Notes under the pieces: generated by a model | Seen by the model: only the letters and a program-made list of their open reading frames with translations | Database searches by the model: none | What the model was told of the DNA's origin: nothing | Assembly (NCBI RefSeq): GCF_008831285.2 | Contig: NC_045143.1 | Coordinates: 1,089,503 to 1,153,502, forward strand | Source of the DNA: Nymphaea colorata | Taxonomy: Eukaryota > Streptophyta > Magnoliopsida > Nymphaeales > Nymphaeaceae | DNA length: 64,000 nt | Reading direction: 5' to 3' | Shown: positions 1 through 9,897 of the stretch, one piece after another | How positions within the stretch are numbered: position 1 is the stretch's first letter | Layout of the letters: every line of letters starts with the position of its first letter | Translations under genes and position numbers: made by a program

Positions 1-118
1 TAAACGTATGATGCACCACAATGAGATAAATCATCTATAATATCTGAGGCTGGATTCTTGTGATGAACAAGCATTTTCTACGCTCCACTGCTTGAGGAGG
101 TTTCAACAGGCTCCACCT

Positions 119-298
119 TCACAAATTTCGCCTTTTCCTGACAATAAAAGGCCGGTAAGTATATGAGTCAGGTTCAAGACCCCTCTGAACCATCTCCTCT
201 AACAGTTCGAAGGCTTTCTTAGTGTTACCTGCCCTACAATGTCCATTTACAAGAACGTTGTACGTAACCTCATTTGGCTTCATTTTCAGTTCCAACAT
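119..298 (-). pseudogene. PPR (pentatricopeptide repeat) protein fragment
   Basis: A 59-codon minus-strand frame holds one almost perfect P-class PPR repeat. It begins near KPNEVTYNVLVNGHCRAG, continues through KKAFELLEEMVQRGLEPDSY and then stops. PPR proteins bind organellar RNA through tandem 35-residue helix pairs and usually carry ten or more repeats, so a single repeat is a fragment. A short continuation in another frame reads KAKFVK before a further stop, so the frame is broken. No transit peptide or upstream repeats are visible. It could also be the end of a gene running off the left edge, but the stops argue for a decayed copy. The repeat identity is clear; the pseudogene status is inferred. 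Confidence 0.7.
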
Positions 299-345
299 TT
301 CTTAGTGTTACCTGCCCTACAATATCCATCTACAAGGCCGGCAAC
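299..345 (-). pseudogene. Second partial copy of the same PPR repeat segment
   Basis: Minus-strand codons read GLVDGYCRAGNTKKC, matching the segment VNGHCRAGNTKKA in the neighbouring PPR fragment. The underlying DNA at about 302-336 matches about 206-240 with only a few changes. This is either the adjacent PPR repeat or a partial duplication, followed at once by a stop. The flanking codons on both sides do not resemble PPR sequence. Confidence 0.5.
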
Positions 346-1715
346 TTGTTTGTTTCCATAATCAGATGGATTTAGGCAGACTCCACGCGATCCTGATAAC
401 GATGGCATTTCTACTTCCTGCTTTTTCTTGGTTTCAAATAATATGAAAAGACTTTTCTTTATCTTGTCGTGAGGTGGCTTAAAAAAGTTGATTGAACTTG
501 CGATTAGTTCGTCAAATATTAAGCAGAGACCATGCAATAAAGGAATGGCTCCGATCATTACCACAAGACTAAAAATCCTTAATTAAAATGTTATGGATTA
601 ATTTAAAAAATTAAAAAACCTGCATCAGTCACATCTTGTATCAACAGGTGCTCATACGATACGGATCGGCTAATACTACTGGATCCACACAAGACCTTAT
701 AAGATGTTTTCCCTATCAATGGCAGCCCAAGCAGCAACATGTTTCACTTTTTTTCATTGAAAAAAGTCAATGTTGAGATTAAAATATATATGTACAATTA
801 AGCTCAAAACCATGTCATATTAGAGACTAAAAAAATAATAAACAATGTTGAGTCCCACGAAGAAGTGACTTCCACAACATAATCTTCCCTATACAGTGTT
901 TTGCTGCCACAATCTTGCAAAGATTAGATGTAACATGGTTCAGTTGAACGAATGATAGAAGAAGAGTAAATGTCTGTGGTTGATGGGAACCGATCCGCCT
1001 AGGCGCCGCTGAGCGGTTGGTGAGGCGGCTGGGCAGGACACGATACCGTTCCCAAGTATCTCGCCTATGAAAGGAGGTCGCTGCCGCAGCGGCTACAACA
1101 GTCACAGCAGCCGCCGAGACAGCAGACACGGCCGATGCAACGCTGCAGCTCGGTCTGAAGCTGAAAACGGAGGCTTCAGCAGTCGGTCGGAGGCAGAGCA
1201 GAGGAAGGATGAAGTTCACGGATTCCGACCGTCCACCGGAGCACTTCCAGCCAGAGTGGAGGTCCCTCACGATCGCCTCTGGATGGGGAATCCGTCTGAG
1301 CAGTGGCAGCTGGACGAGCGAACAGCAAACTCGAGATTCTAGCAGGCAGGAGCCAGGGCACCGGTGAAGCTTGGGCTCGATGAAACCGCATGAGACCGAA
1401 GATCTGGACTGAGCACTTGGAAGGTGATGGACCTCCGGAGGAAACAACGACACCGAGATGAACAGAGCCGCTGGAATAATTCACTTCAGAACAGGGGCGA
1501 CTGGAAATCAGACGATTTCAGTCCGCATAGCTCACATCCGGTGTCGAGCTTTGGTGCGTTGGATCCAACCCATGCCGGAGATGACGACGGGAAAAGATGG
1601 AACGTGACTGCAGGAAAGAAGAGCGGGTCTGGCTTTGGATTTATAGGCTATCTAAATGGAACAACCACCAAGGTCACACTTCTTTTCTGATTCAATAGTG
1701 GTCGTCACTGCACTG
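346..1715. other. Intergenic; GC-rich patch without recognisable gene
   Basis: No gene is recognised here. From about 980 to 1640 the DNA is much richer in G+C than its surroundings and carries overlapping open frames on both strands (for example 827-1453 minus and 1067-1342 plus). Their translations are low-complexity in Ser, Arg and Ala and match no family I know. The patch may be the remains of a promoter or first exon. Nothing else stands out. Confidence 0.3.
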
Positions 1716-1730
1716 CAGGGGCCGAGGCTG

Positions 1731-1750
1731 GTGTGGGCAATTGCCCACAC
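1731..1750. repeat. Perfect 20-bp palindrome
   Basis: GTGTGGGCAATTGCCCACAC is identical to its own reverse complement. It sits 15 bases inside the CAGGGGC-type terminus, where hAT-like elements often carry subterminal inverted motifs. Confidence 0.9.
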
Positions 1751-1872
1751 AGATTAAAAAAAAATCTATTTTTATATTAATATTTGTGGGCATTTTTCCT
1801 CATTGGTGCCTCTTAAAATTTTCAAACTTCATAGTTAAAAAACATAACATGTGCATAGTTTTCAACCAAGGT

Positions 1873-1922
1873 AGACGCCTAGACTGTGATTAGGTGCAGA
1901 CGCCTAGACGGTGATTAGGTGC
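1873..1922. repeat. Two-copy 25-bp tandem repeat
   Basis: Copies at 1873-1897 and 1898-1922 differ at one base. The unit begins AGACGCCTAGAC and ends GATTAGGTGC. It resembles the CGCCTAG-rich sequence near the ends of the inverted-repeat element at 59153-60775. Confidence 0.85.
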
Positions 1923-4904
1923 AGGATGTCGTTCAATCAAAAAATGTATGCATGTGGTATATTGTCCGGATCGAGAGAATGTGCAACCATGGGATTTCAA
2001 ATGGAGATGTATGATTAATTATGAGGACTCACCATTGAAATGTATGTGGGTAAGCCTTCACTTTAAAATATGGCCTTGAAATTGTACAAGACGTTCCGTT
2101 CCAATTTTTTTTCAGGGCCTTTTCTGTTTAATGGGACGACGAAGCTTCCTGTAGGCCAATAATCATTGTGAAAATATGTGGCTCAAGCCCATGGTTGAAT
2201 TCGTTTTGCAACAACAATGTTGGAGCATCAAGCCAAAGAAATCTGGTTGTTCCATCTGCTGATGCCATTTGATAATCCCATATATAAGGTGATCCTAGAT
2301 CTATATATATAAAATACATCAATGTAACATTCCTGTGGAAGCATATGGCGGCCGTCAACCAAGCAAACGATACATTAGCAGATGCACCAGAAAGGAGATG
2401 GGAAAGAGAACTTCCAGCAAACAAGTGCCGATGTTGGGCACGAAATTTCTATATCGGAAGGATGATATTCAACAAAGATTATGTCGCAACTCCTGGCATC
2501 TCATAAATAAAGGGAAAGCATGATAGTGGGAATGCTTCCAAGCTCTTAATGTGGTGCCGTTCTACACAACATTTTTATCTTAAGTTCCAATCATCCAAGA
2601 GGCAACAGCGTGGTCAAGGTTCAGAACATTTCTTGGGATTTCCTAACAATGCGACTTACTCTCCTCTTGAATTCGTCCCTCCATTCTTTCTGTAAAAAAG
2701 CAAAAGACGGATTGTGCCAATGGAACATGACATGGCAAACCCTTCAGTGCTTTCAGCTACTAGGTCATATCCTTCCTGCTCTACATTCCATGAAATTGTT
2801 CTTACATACAATCTGCCTCGGTTGTATGCCGGATGCTGTTTCCCACAGTTTTGTGCTTGCAAGTTGAAACTAAGGATATTAGATGACAAATATGAGTAAT
2901 AAATTCATTATCACACAGTCTGATCTACACATCAATACCAAATTTTTTCTACCGTTTATCTTACAAATTTTAATTATTCTTCATGTGAACTACCTTTAAT
3001 AGCGTAACTGGGATCCCAAATTTCTAACGCAAACATGTCCAGATTTAGGATCCAGAAAGTGAATTTGTTGGATGAGAATATTGTATTTTTTGGGTACATG
3101 TTTTCAGATTATATAATTTATGTTATGTTTCATATTGATATCCTTTTGTGGTAGCACCGTACTACCACTAAAGTCAACAGTATAGAAATTCAAAACTAAA
3201 ATTGACTGCCTATATATATTGCACCAAACCCCTCAAAAAAATATATATAATGTCATTGTAGATAATCTAATAATCAAACATTAGATACAATTTTATCATT
3301 CTTATTGAAACAAAATATATGATGCTTTTTCCACGATATTCTTGTTAAAGCCCTCTAAACAGTATTTGGTGATCATAAAGGAAAGTTGTTTTCCAGCAAT
3401 CAAGATTTCATTTTTCCAATCAGAAGTTGTTTTGGTAATGTCTTTTACATGTATAATGTTTTCATTACATAACGGTCGTACAAATTTAAACGTTATATGA
3501 ATGATTTAATTAATCATTTAATTAACCTAACTGATGGTTTATAAACTATCACTTATAAATATTTTATAAATGAAACTTATACCATACATTTGGAAAATTA
3601 ATCTTTAAATCACGTGCACCCCATCATATTTATACATCCAAATGCTTAATGCAACATTTATACCTACATAGACCACAAAAAAGAACATTTTATTTTTATA
3701 TTTATATTTTTGAACAACATTTCTCATTTACATATTGGTTCTCCTAAAAAATTTAAATTGTATATCTAACATCTCTTAAACGAAATTTTCTGGCTTCGCC
3801 ATGATCTTTAAAAATTGAAAGATCAGGTTTCCACCTTAAACCCACATAATTATTGGGCTTATTATGCATGATGTTGCATGGTCCCTCACGAGGACCACAA
3901 GTTGTGATCATGCTTGCGTTGGTGAAATTTTGGCAAACGTTCATCTGGTGCATGAGATTTAACGTGGTTTTCCACCACGGAAGGCCACCATGGACCTTAA
4001 GGATCAATAGTGTGAGATTTGATATTTATACTCTTTGTTTACAATAATATTTAGATATCTCTTTGATTTTTTTTACATGTTTAGGTTGACGTATCTCGTT
4101 GTTGATAGCGATGCTATTATTATTTTTGTTGGCTTCTTTACTCTTATAGATATCATTCCCTTATATATATTAAAAAGTAAAAAAATAAAAATCTAACATA
4201 GTTTTATTTGCCTCTACTAACCCTCCTTGGTTTCGCCCCTAGGCAGATTTATGGAACACGGCGTTCTAGCATTTCATAGATATGTCTCAATCTTTGGGAT
4301 AGATCTAGGAAACACCATGTTTATATTCTTGTTGTCAAACACCTCATAAGCATCACTTAGAATATTTTTATAGTAGAATTTATCTAGTCGGCCGTTAACT
4401 ATGCTAACCTTTAATGGGTAGCCATTGAACAAAAAATTAAACAAATTGAAGATTAGATACCTTTAGGCCACATACTAACTGCATATTCGTTATTTTGTGA
4501 TCAAGTGTGAGCATCCACAATCGGTAACGTTTACTCTTGAAAGCAAGCTTTAATCGGCAGTAGATGCTAATATGTGAGCCAATCGCAGGGCGTTTGGTAA
4601 GAAGAATTTGTATTCTTGGAATGCATATTTTTTGAATACATGATAAGAAGGACATCATATTTTAGGAGTGATTATAGACATTGTTTCTAGTTCCAACAAA
4701 TCAAATACTGGGCATACTTACACCATATCGTCTGGAATCACAACATGATGTTTTTGAAAGACATTCTATAGGCATATGTGTCCTAAAAATACAAGGGCCT
4801 TCTTACTTGAATGTCGGCTAGACCGGCCTCATACCCAGCTTATGTACGGTTCATTATTCGGACGCCCCTTGCATTCAAAGACGACAAAATGTGTCGGACG
4901 ACAA

Positions 4905-5085
4905 GGGGATGATATCTTAGCAGCTAAGCATTGTATTGTGAAGAGTGCGAAGCTCTTCATCAAACATTCAAATTTTTCAAGGAGATGATATCTTAGCAGC
5001 GAAGCATTGTATTGTGAAGAGTGCGAAGCTCTTCATCAAACATTAATTTTTTTCAAGGAGATGGTATCTTAGCCGCGAAGCTAGT
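4905..5085. repeat. 76-bp tandem repeat, two full copies plus a partial third
   Basis: Unit 1 is 4905-4980, unit 2 is 4981-5056 and a partial third starts at 5057. Units 1 and 2 differ at only a few positions. Each contains the short inverted repeat GAAGAG-N7-CTCTTC, able to form a small hairpin. A weaker echo of the flanking sequence (GAAGCTAGTTATA with CACTCACTTCACT) recurs at about 5207-5245. No open frame runs through all copies and no terminal inverted repeat or poly-A tail is seen, so the origin is unknown. Confidence 0.85.
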
Positions 5086-5295
5086 TATATGCATCACTCA
5101 CTTCACTACTTTTTTGGGTATGGAGTACGAAATGACCAGGATGCCTTTACTTTGTTAAAAGTCTTTTAAGCACATTCAAATATCTCAAAGAAATTATGTT
5201 TGAGAAGTGAAGCTAGTTATAAGCACCACCCTCTTCACTATTTTTTTATAGTTCGGTTGGATTAAATTTAAAAATGTATTTTTAATATAAGATAA

Positions 5296-5321
5296 TATAT
5301 ATATATATATATATATATAAT
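5296..5321. repeat. (TA)n microsatellite
   Basis: About 13 uninterrupted TA dinucleotides lie in a longer AT-rich stretch (about 5270-5360). Confidence 0.9.
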
Positions 5322-5507
5322 TAATTATAATAAAATATTATAAATATATACAATTTAAAATAAATTATCGTTTTCTTGGGCCAAGGCCCAAATCAAATCA
5401 TGTGTGGGTACTCTGCAATGGCCCGGCTCGATGCCCAGTCTTATTTCAAACCAAACCTTGAAGCCTGCATCTCATTCCTGGGACAATAAAAAACAACCTA
5501 GCAAACT

Positions 5508-6125
5508 CAGGTTTTGTTTAACTATACTTAATTTTAGGACGAAAACAAAGCTTACAAACCAGTGGGATTCACGTCTCTTGCAAATCATGGACATGTAAGC
5601 TAGATCAGTAGCTTTTGTCTTCAGATCTTGTAAATTAAAGTGCGACTACTTAGATTTTAATCTTCGACAACTCTAAACCTCATGTAGTTTCTCGAAGAGA
5701 TGAGAAATTGCAAATGCCCAATTATGACGAACAAAGTCTGCCGAAATACAGCTTCTGAAACTGGAGTTAGAAGAACGGAGAATTATGTGTTTTGTCACCA
5801 CTTGACTTAGAAAATCATGTTATGGTAGCCCGTGAAAACTATGTGTGAAGAAGACGTTTGTTTAAAAAACGTAGTAAAACTACGATGCCTTGTGAATCGT
5901 ACTTTCTTGCGTGCTTTGGTAGAGTTTACAGAGATTATGCTTATGTTGCAGACTTAAGTTTTATTTTAACTATACTTTACCACGAGACCAAAGTACTGAA
6001 TCAGTGTGATCCGCATGTCTTGCAGATGGATCCATAATCTGGAACGGTATTTTTGCCTCCAAACCCTGTAAATCAAAGCATGGCTTCCTCAAAATATATT
6101 AATCTTCGACACCCCAACATCATTC
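5508..6125. repeat. Diverged direct duplication (about 5508-5690 and 5955-6125)
   Basis: The two blocks share an ordered series of matches: a TTTAACTATACTT segment, a GATCCGCATGTCTTGCA-like segment, a CTTGTAAAT(T/C)AAAG segment and TTAATCTTCGACA. Spacing is similar but substitutions and indels are many. It looks like an old segmental duplication just downstream of the first DUF674 gene. No coding sequence was recognised in either block. Confidence 0.5.
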
Positions 6126-6462
6126 AATTAGTAAGTAATTAATCTCCATTGGTGTATATCAAACTTTGACAGACGTCAGGCACCAATAATATATTTTGAG
6201 AGAATGTTCAATCAATTCGGCCCTTGAATCGCATATACTTTGTCGCAGCAAGGCAATTATAAGGACGCGATCTGAAACATGTTAATAATATTGTAAATAG
6301 GAAACAGTTTTGCTGTTATAATTTTAGCACAGCAAGAACATAAGGAACGCTAAATATAAAAGCAAACATAACGAAGCACAATAGTGGCCCTTCTCCTGCG
6401 GAACACGGAGGATATGAGGTCACGGAAGCAAATCAGAGAACGTAGACCGAGCTTATATGGCC

Positions 6463-7654
6463 TTAATCCTCTGACAGAAATACGTCTGACAGCACAGTCT
6501 TTGATCGCAGAGATATGCCCAGTATCTTTATTCCCTGTGAAAATCTTTACGTGTTAGTGTCAGAAACGCAAAATAATCGCTTACCGTCACTACACAATCT
6601 TTGCGACTGAAAATTCTTTAGTTCCCTAAAAAGCATCTGAATTATTGCTAGAAATACAATGAACTATTTCTGTATCATAAATTATCTCTAATGTTCAAGT
6701 AACTGCAATTTTTTAACAATAGATTTTTTGTGTTTAGTCATCCAATAACATCCAACTGTAGCAGTATGGGACTCTCCCATCTATACATGTGATTCTAAGA
6801 TTCTGCCGTAGGCGCATGTTGCCAAATAAACAGAATTTAAAAAATTATCGTTAGAAAATAATCACCATGACATTATCAATTGTTACGGTACGATGACACT
6901 TCATGATGTTCATGTCTTCAATGACGATTTATGCTCTTTTATGGTATGGATTTTTTAATTTTAAAGATTCGGTATCTTGCAAGTCTATATATATATATAT
7001 AAGCGTTGCTTTTACCTGCTCTACTCCGACCATGACCGTTCTCTCCTGCAAAGGAGCAAGGTCGGTCACTTTGAGCCTCTTCATGAGAGCAAGAGTGGAG
7101 AAGGTGGAAAGGGGGGCAATGGAGAGATCGTCGGTTATGGCGTACGCTACCAGTTCCTTCACAAACCCTTTCTCCTCAACAGCACTCGGTTGCACAAGCT
7201 TGAGTGTTCGCGTCATCTCCCGGCGACACGAAGGACATTTTGCATCATAAACTTCAGACGCAAAGCCGTAGCAGTTGTCGCACATGCGTACCTCGAGAAG
7301 ACGTACACTGCTCCTCGGATATGGCAGATGAAGGTCCCCCAGTCTGAGCCTGGGACAAGGTAACGTAGGGCTTTTGAGCTCGTCCTTTACTTCAGAAGGT
7401 GAAGCAGAGGGGCTTTTCGAGAAGTAAGAACTATCCAAATTGCTTATGCTCTCATGCAGCTTCCCTACAGATCCAGGGGTTGATTCCCTTCCCAACAACG
7501 AGACCGCGGCCCCCAAGGGCAGCAGCATAAGGCTGAAGAAGAAGTCGACCAGGTCTTTCCCTGCTTCTGCAAAGACAACTTTCTTCTTCTTCTCGTCCAC
7601 CAGCAGCCTCAGAGGGAAAACTGCACTCACACGGCTTCCGCGCGGCTGCACCAT
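6463..7654 (-). CDS. Short DUF674 family protein (two exons)
   Basis: Exon 1 is 7654-7016 and exon 2 is 6534-6463. The intron has GT-AG borders, phase 0, and encodes 236 aa in total. DUF674 is a plant-specific family of unknown biochemical role. Family marks in exon 1 are LLVDEKKKKVVFAEAGKDLV (17-36), the following hydrophobic stretch ending LPLG, and ITDDLSIAPLS near 173-183. There is also a CX2C-X11-CX2C zinc-ribbon-like pair at Cys125/128 and Cys140/143. Exon 2 adds only 23 residues (SLRSKTVLSDVFL), the usual element after the GVEQ junction. Many DUF674 proteins are about 450-500 aa with the unit repeated, so this is a single-unit version. The start is the first Met of the open frame. Intron 1 carries a short (TA)n tract. 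Function is unknown; gene identity is well supported. Confidence 0.85.
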
Positions 7655-7759
7655 TGAAGCAACGCCCGGCTGCTCCTTTAGTTTTCTATCTGGAACTCAC
7701 CGGTGAGTGGTGAAAGTAGTCCTTTGCATGGTAGTAGAAGCAAGCTTGATGAACCCAGA

Positions 7760-7767
7760 TATAAATA
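7760..7767 (-). promoter_or_regulatory. Possible TATA box of the first DUF674 gene
   Basis: Read on the minus strand the site is TATTTATATC, about 105 bases upstream of the start codon. The placement suits a plant core promoter. No other evidence is available. Confidence 0.35.
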
Positions 7768-7769
7768 GT

Positions 7770-8911
7770 CAGAGAGCAGTGCAAATTAAGTATGGAATTG
7801 GATACCAATGGGGGGCATTTTTCTTTTTGAGTTTACCGTATTTTTCTTTATTTCAAGGGTAATTTTGGATTTCACAAAAAAAAAAACTTTTAAACTCCCC
7901 ATTTTGTCTTTATATGGGGATTCTTTTGCCCTCCCTATTAAGTTTAATCCAATGTTTTTACTCTCTTATTAAGTTTATACAAAATGAATGGAAGGTTAAA
8001 AGAGTTACCATTTTTTCAGAAGTGGCCAAAATAACCCCATATTTTTTGGGTACGTATAACATATTCCTTGCATGCATGGAGGTGGTGCAAGCAACCGCTA
8101 TCTGGGCCATTGCCATCTCGTCTTTTCCACGCAAAGCATCCGTGTTGAACTCGAGTTGAACGTACAACTCTATGCACTCAACAGATATTCGGCTCGCTCG
8201 GTTTGGAATTGGTAAAAATACAATGAAAAAGAACGTTGCAAATGTAAGAATATTTTGTGAGAGATGATAATTCAACTTCCAATGCCCTACATATAAACGG
8301 CCGGGTTGATCATAACGAGTCTTGTGAAACGTCAAAAGCAAATAATTTCACTTAGATGACTCACTTTCATGATCCACCTAACACAGCAGACACTTGCAGG
8401 TCATTCTTCTCTCCCCGTTTTTGTATATGGTAAAGTTTAAGCTTTTCCGTAAGTATATCCTTAAAGAGCAAAACTCGTTAACTCGCATGAGAAGGAAAAG
8501 GATAAATGTCTTTCATTTAACCGCACAAATCACATAACCAAATTCTAGCATGTTTCTGAAATTTTTCGTTTAATGTAGATTCTTAGGTTGTGGAGAAGAT
8601 CAGGCAATGTTCGCTGCAATGAATCGCCCTGTTCTCGTCGTCTCAGTCAGTCACGGAGGTGAATCGATTCATCCCCAAGGAGGGCTACACCCAGATGATC
8701 ATCGGCCTACTTGGTTACTCAGAGAAAACAGGTACACATTAATAGTGTAACTTTTGTCCAAGAAAATAACAAAGTTAAAGAAAGAAGAACGTGAAAGCAA
8801 AAACGATGAATTCTGGAGACCAGCGTGCCCTTTGAAAGAAGCCCATGAATGGTTCTCCTGCTAAGGAACTTGGGATCAAAGATGAGGAGAAGGATGAAAT
8901 ACGGATGGCGG
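7770..8911. other. Intergenic, no gene recognised
   Basis: AT-rich DNA between DUF674 loci. Short open frames at 7914-8159 and 7958-8341 overlap on opposite strands and resemble nothing known. A somewhat coding-like patch lies at about 8600-8735 but contains stops in all frames when extended. Confidence 0.3.
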
Positions 8912-8965
8912 TCAAAACATAGGCACAGATTCTGATAGCAGAGATGTCTCCAGTGTCTTGATCGC
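8912..8965 (-). pseudogene. Orphan DUF674 terminal exon
   Basis: The minus strand shows a splice acceptor (CTAACACAG) followed in frame by AIKTLETSLLSESVPMF and a stop. This is the same C-terminal element as the last exon of the gene at 6463-7654 (IKILGISLRSKTVLSDVF), shortened and with TDVF-type residues changed. No matching first exon is present upstream on the minus strand (8966-9890), so it is best read as what remains of a third DUF674 copy. Bases around 8930-8960 also match 6490-6530 at DNA level, which supports duplication. Confidence 0.6.
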
Positions 8966-9897
8966 CTGTGTTAGTCCTTACAGTTAATGTAGAAATCTCG
9001 GCCGACGTACAATTACTCGGTCACCAAAACTTCTTAATTTGCAACTAAAAGTTTCTTGTTCGGAAGGAAAAATTCTTAGTTTAAATAAGCGGGGAGTAGC
9101 CAGCTAGAGAATAGGAAGCCTTCGATCGTTTATATCACAAAACAAAAACTTATGATCTTTTGATCTTGTTTATCTCAAATCAAACATTTTATATACAAGT
9201 CCTCAGTGAACCATGCTTTTCGTTAGAAGATCAAGAATGAAATTTTGTTGAGGACAAAACTATTTTTAGGATGCTATAAAACCGTGACTGCATTTTTCGG
9301 CTTCTAAGCATAAAATTTTATACGACGTCTATGCAAGTTTTGTAAGGTAAAACGGAGAAATGTTTTTCTACATAATCATGGGAAATCTCCGGCGATTAAT
9401 TATTCCCTTATAACATGAAAACGGCACTCATGAATGAGCTTTGGCATAGTCACGCAAGTGTGACTCTTAAATGAGAAGGTTTGGACTTAAAATGTGACGT
9501 GAATAGACATTTAAAAAAAAAAAACAAAGAGCAAAAAAAATCCACGGTGAATTCAATATGCGCTTTTGCTATACTGCGAGATTCACCATCAATTTTGATG
9601 ACCAGTGGCAATCTTGAACCCTCGAGCTTCAACGAAAAATTAGAGGCAATTATCGAATAAAAGGAAGGCGGCAGAGTTTCCAAGAAAAAAGTATGAAGAT
9701 CGATCGTACACAAAAACGAGTTAATGATCAGACTTGAAGCGTGATAAGCAGTTAATTCACTTAGATGGGTCATTGCACCCTGCACCAACAACCACTACAC
9801 CTGCATTTACTGTCGGAATTAAATTCACGAAACTCAAAACGCCGTCCATTAGATAGAGCTACCATGAACGAAGCAGCAACAGAGACCAAAGACCACC
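8966..9897. other. Intergenic, no gene recognised; promoter region of the next gene
   Basis: No convincing coding sequence. A 113-codon minus-strand frame (9450-9791) has no family resemblance. An upstream ATG at 9864 opens a frame that overlaps the downstream DUF674 start in a different frame, which could dampen its translation. Confidence 0.3.

Larger units (their letters stand above)
1716..4241. mobile_element. Transposon-derived tract with hAT-like end sequences
   Basis: The left side begins CAGGGGCCGAGGCTGG, and the right side near 4225-4241 reads CCTTGGTTTCGCCCCTAG, which in reverse resembles the same CAGGGGC-type terminus. A further terminus-like string (TTTTCTGGCTTCGCCATG) lies at about 3786-3803. 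These ends resemble the well-bounded hAT-like element at 48681-49097. No matching target duplication was found at 1716/4241, and the interior has no transposase frame, so the tract may be several overlapping old elements. The outer limits are tentative. Confidence 0.35.

Noticed and set aside
870-925. Possible homology of this segment (reverse strand, AAKHCI) with the 76-bp repeat at 4905-5085
   Set aside because: The peptide match is striking but the DNA match is only roughly two thirds over about 30 bases. It is too weak to claim without an alignment score.
827-1453. 208-codon minus-strand open frame in the GC-rich patch
   Set aside because: Low-complexity, overlaps open frames on the other strand, and has no family similarity or sensible start context. 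Its length is explained by base composition.
1716-4241. A single complete 2.5-kb hAT element
   Set aside because: Ends are only loosely similar and the flanking 8-mers do not match, so it was listed only as a transposon-derived tract.
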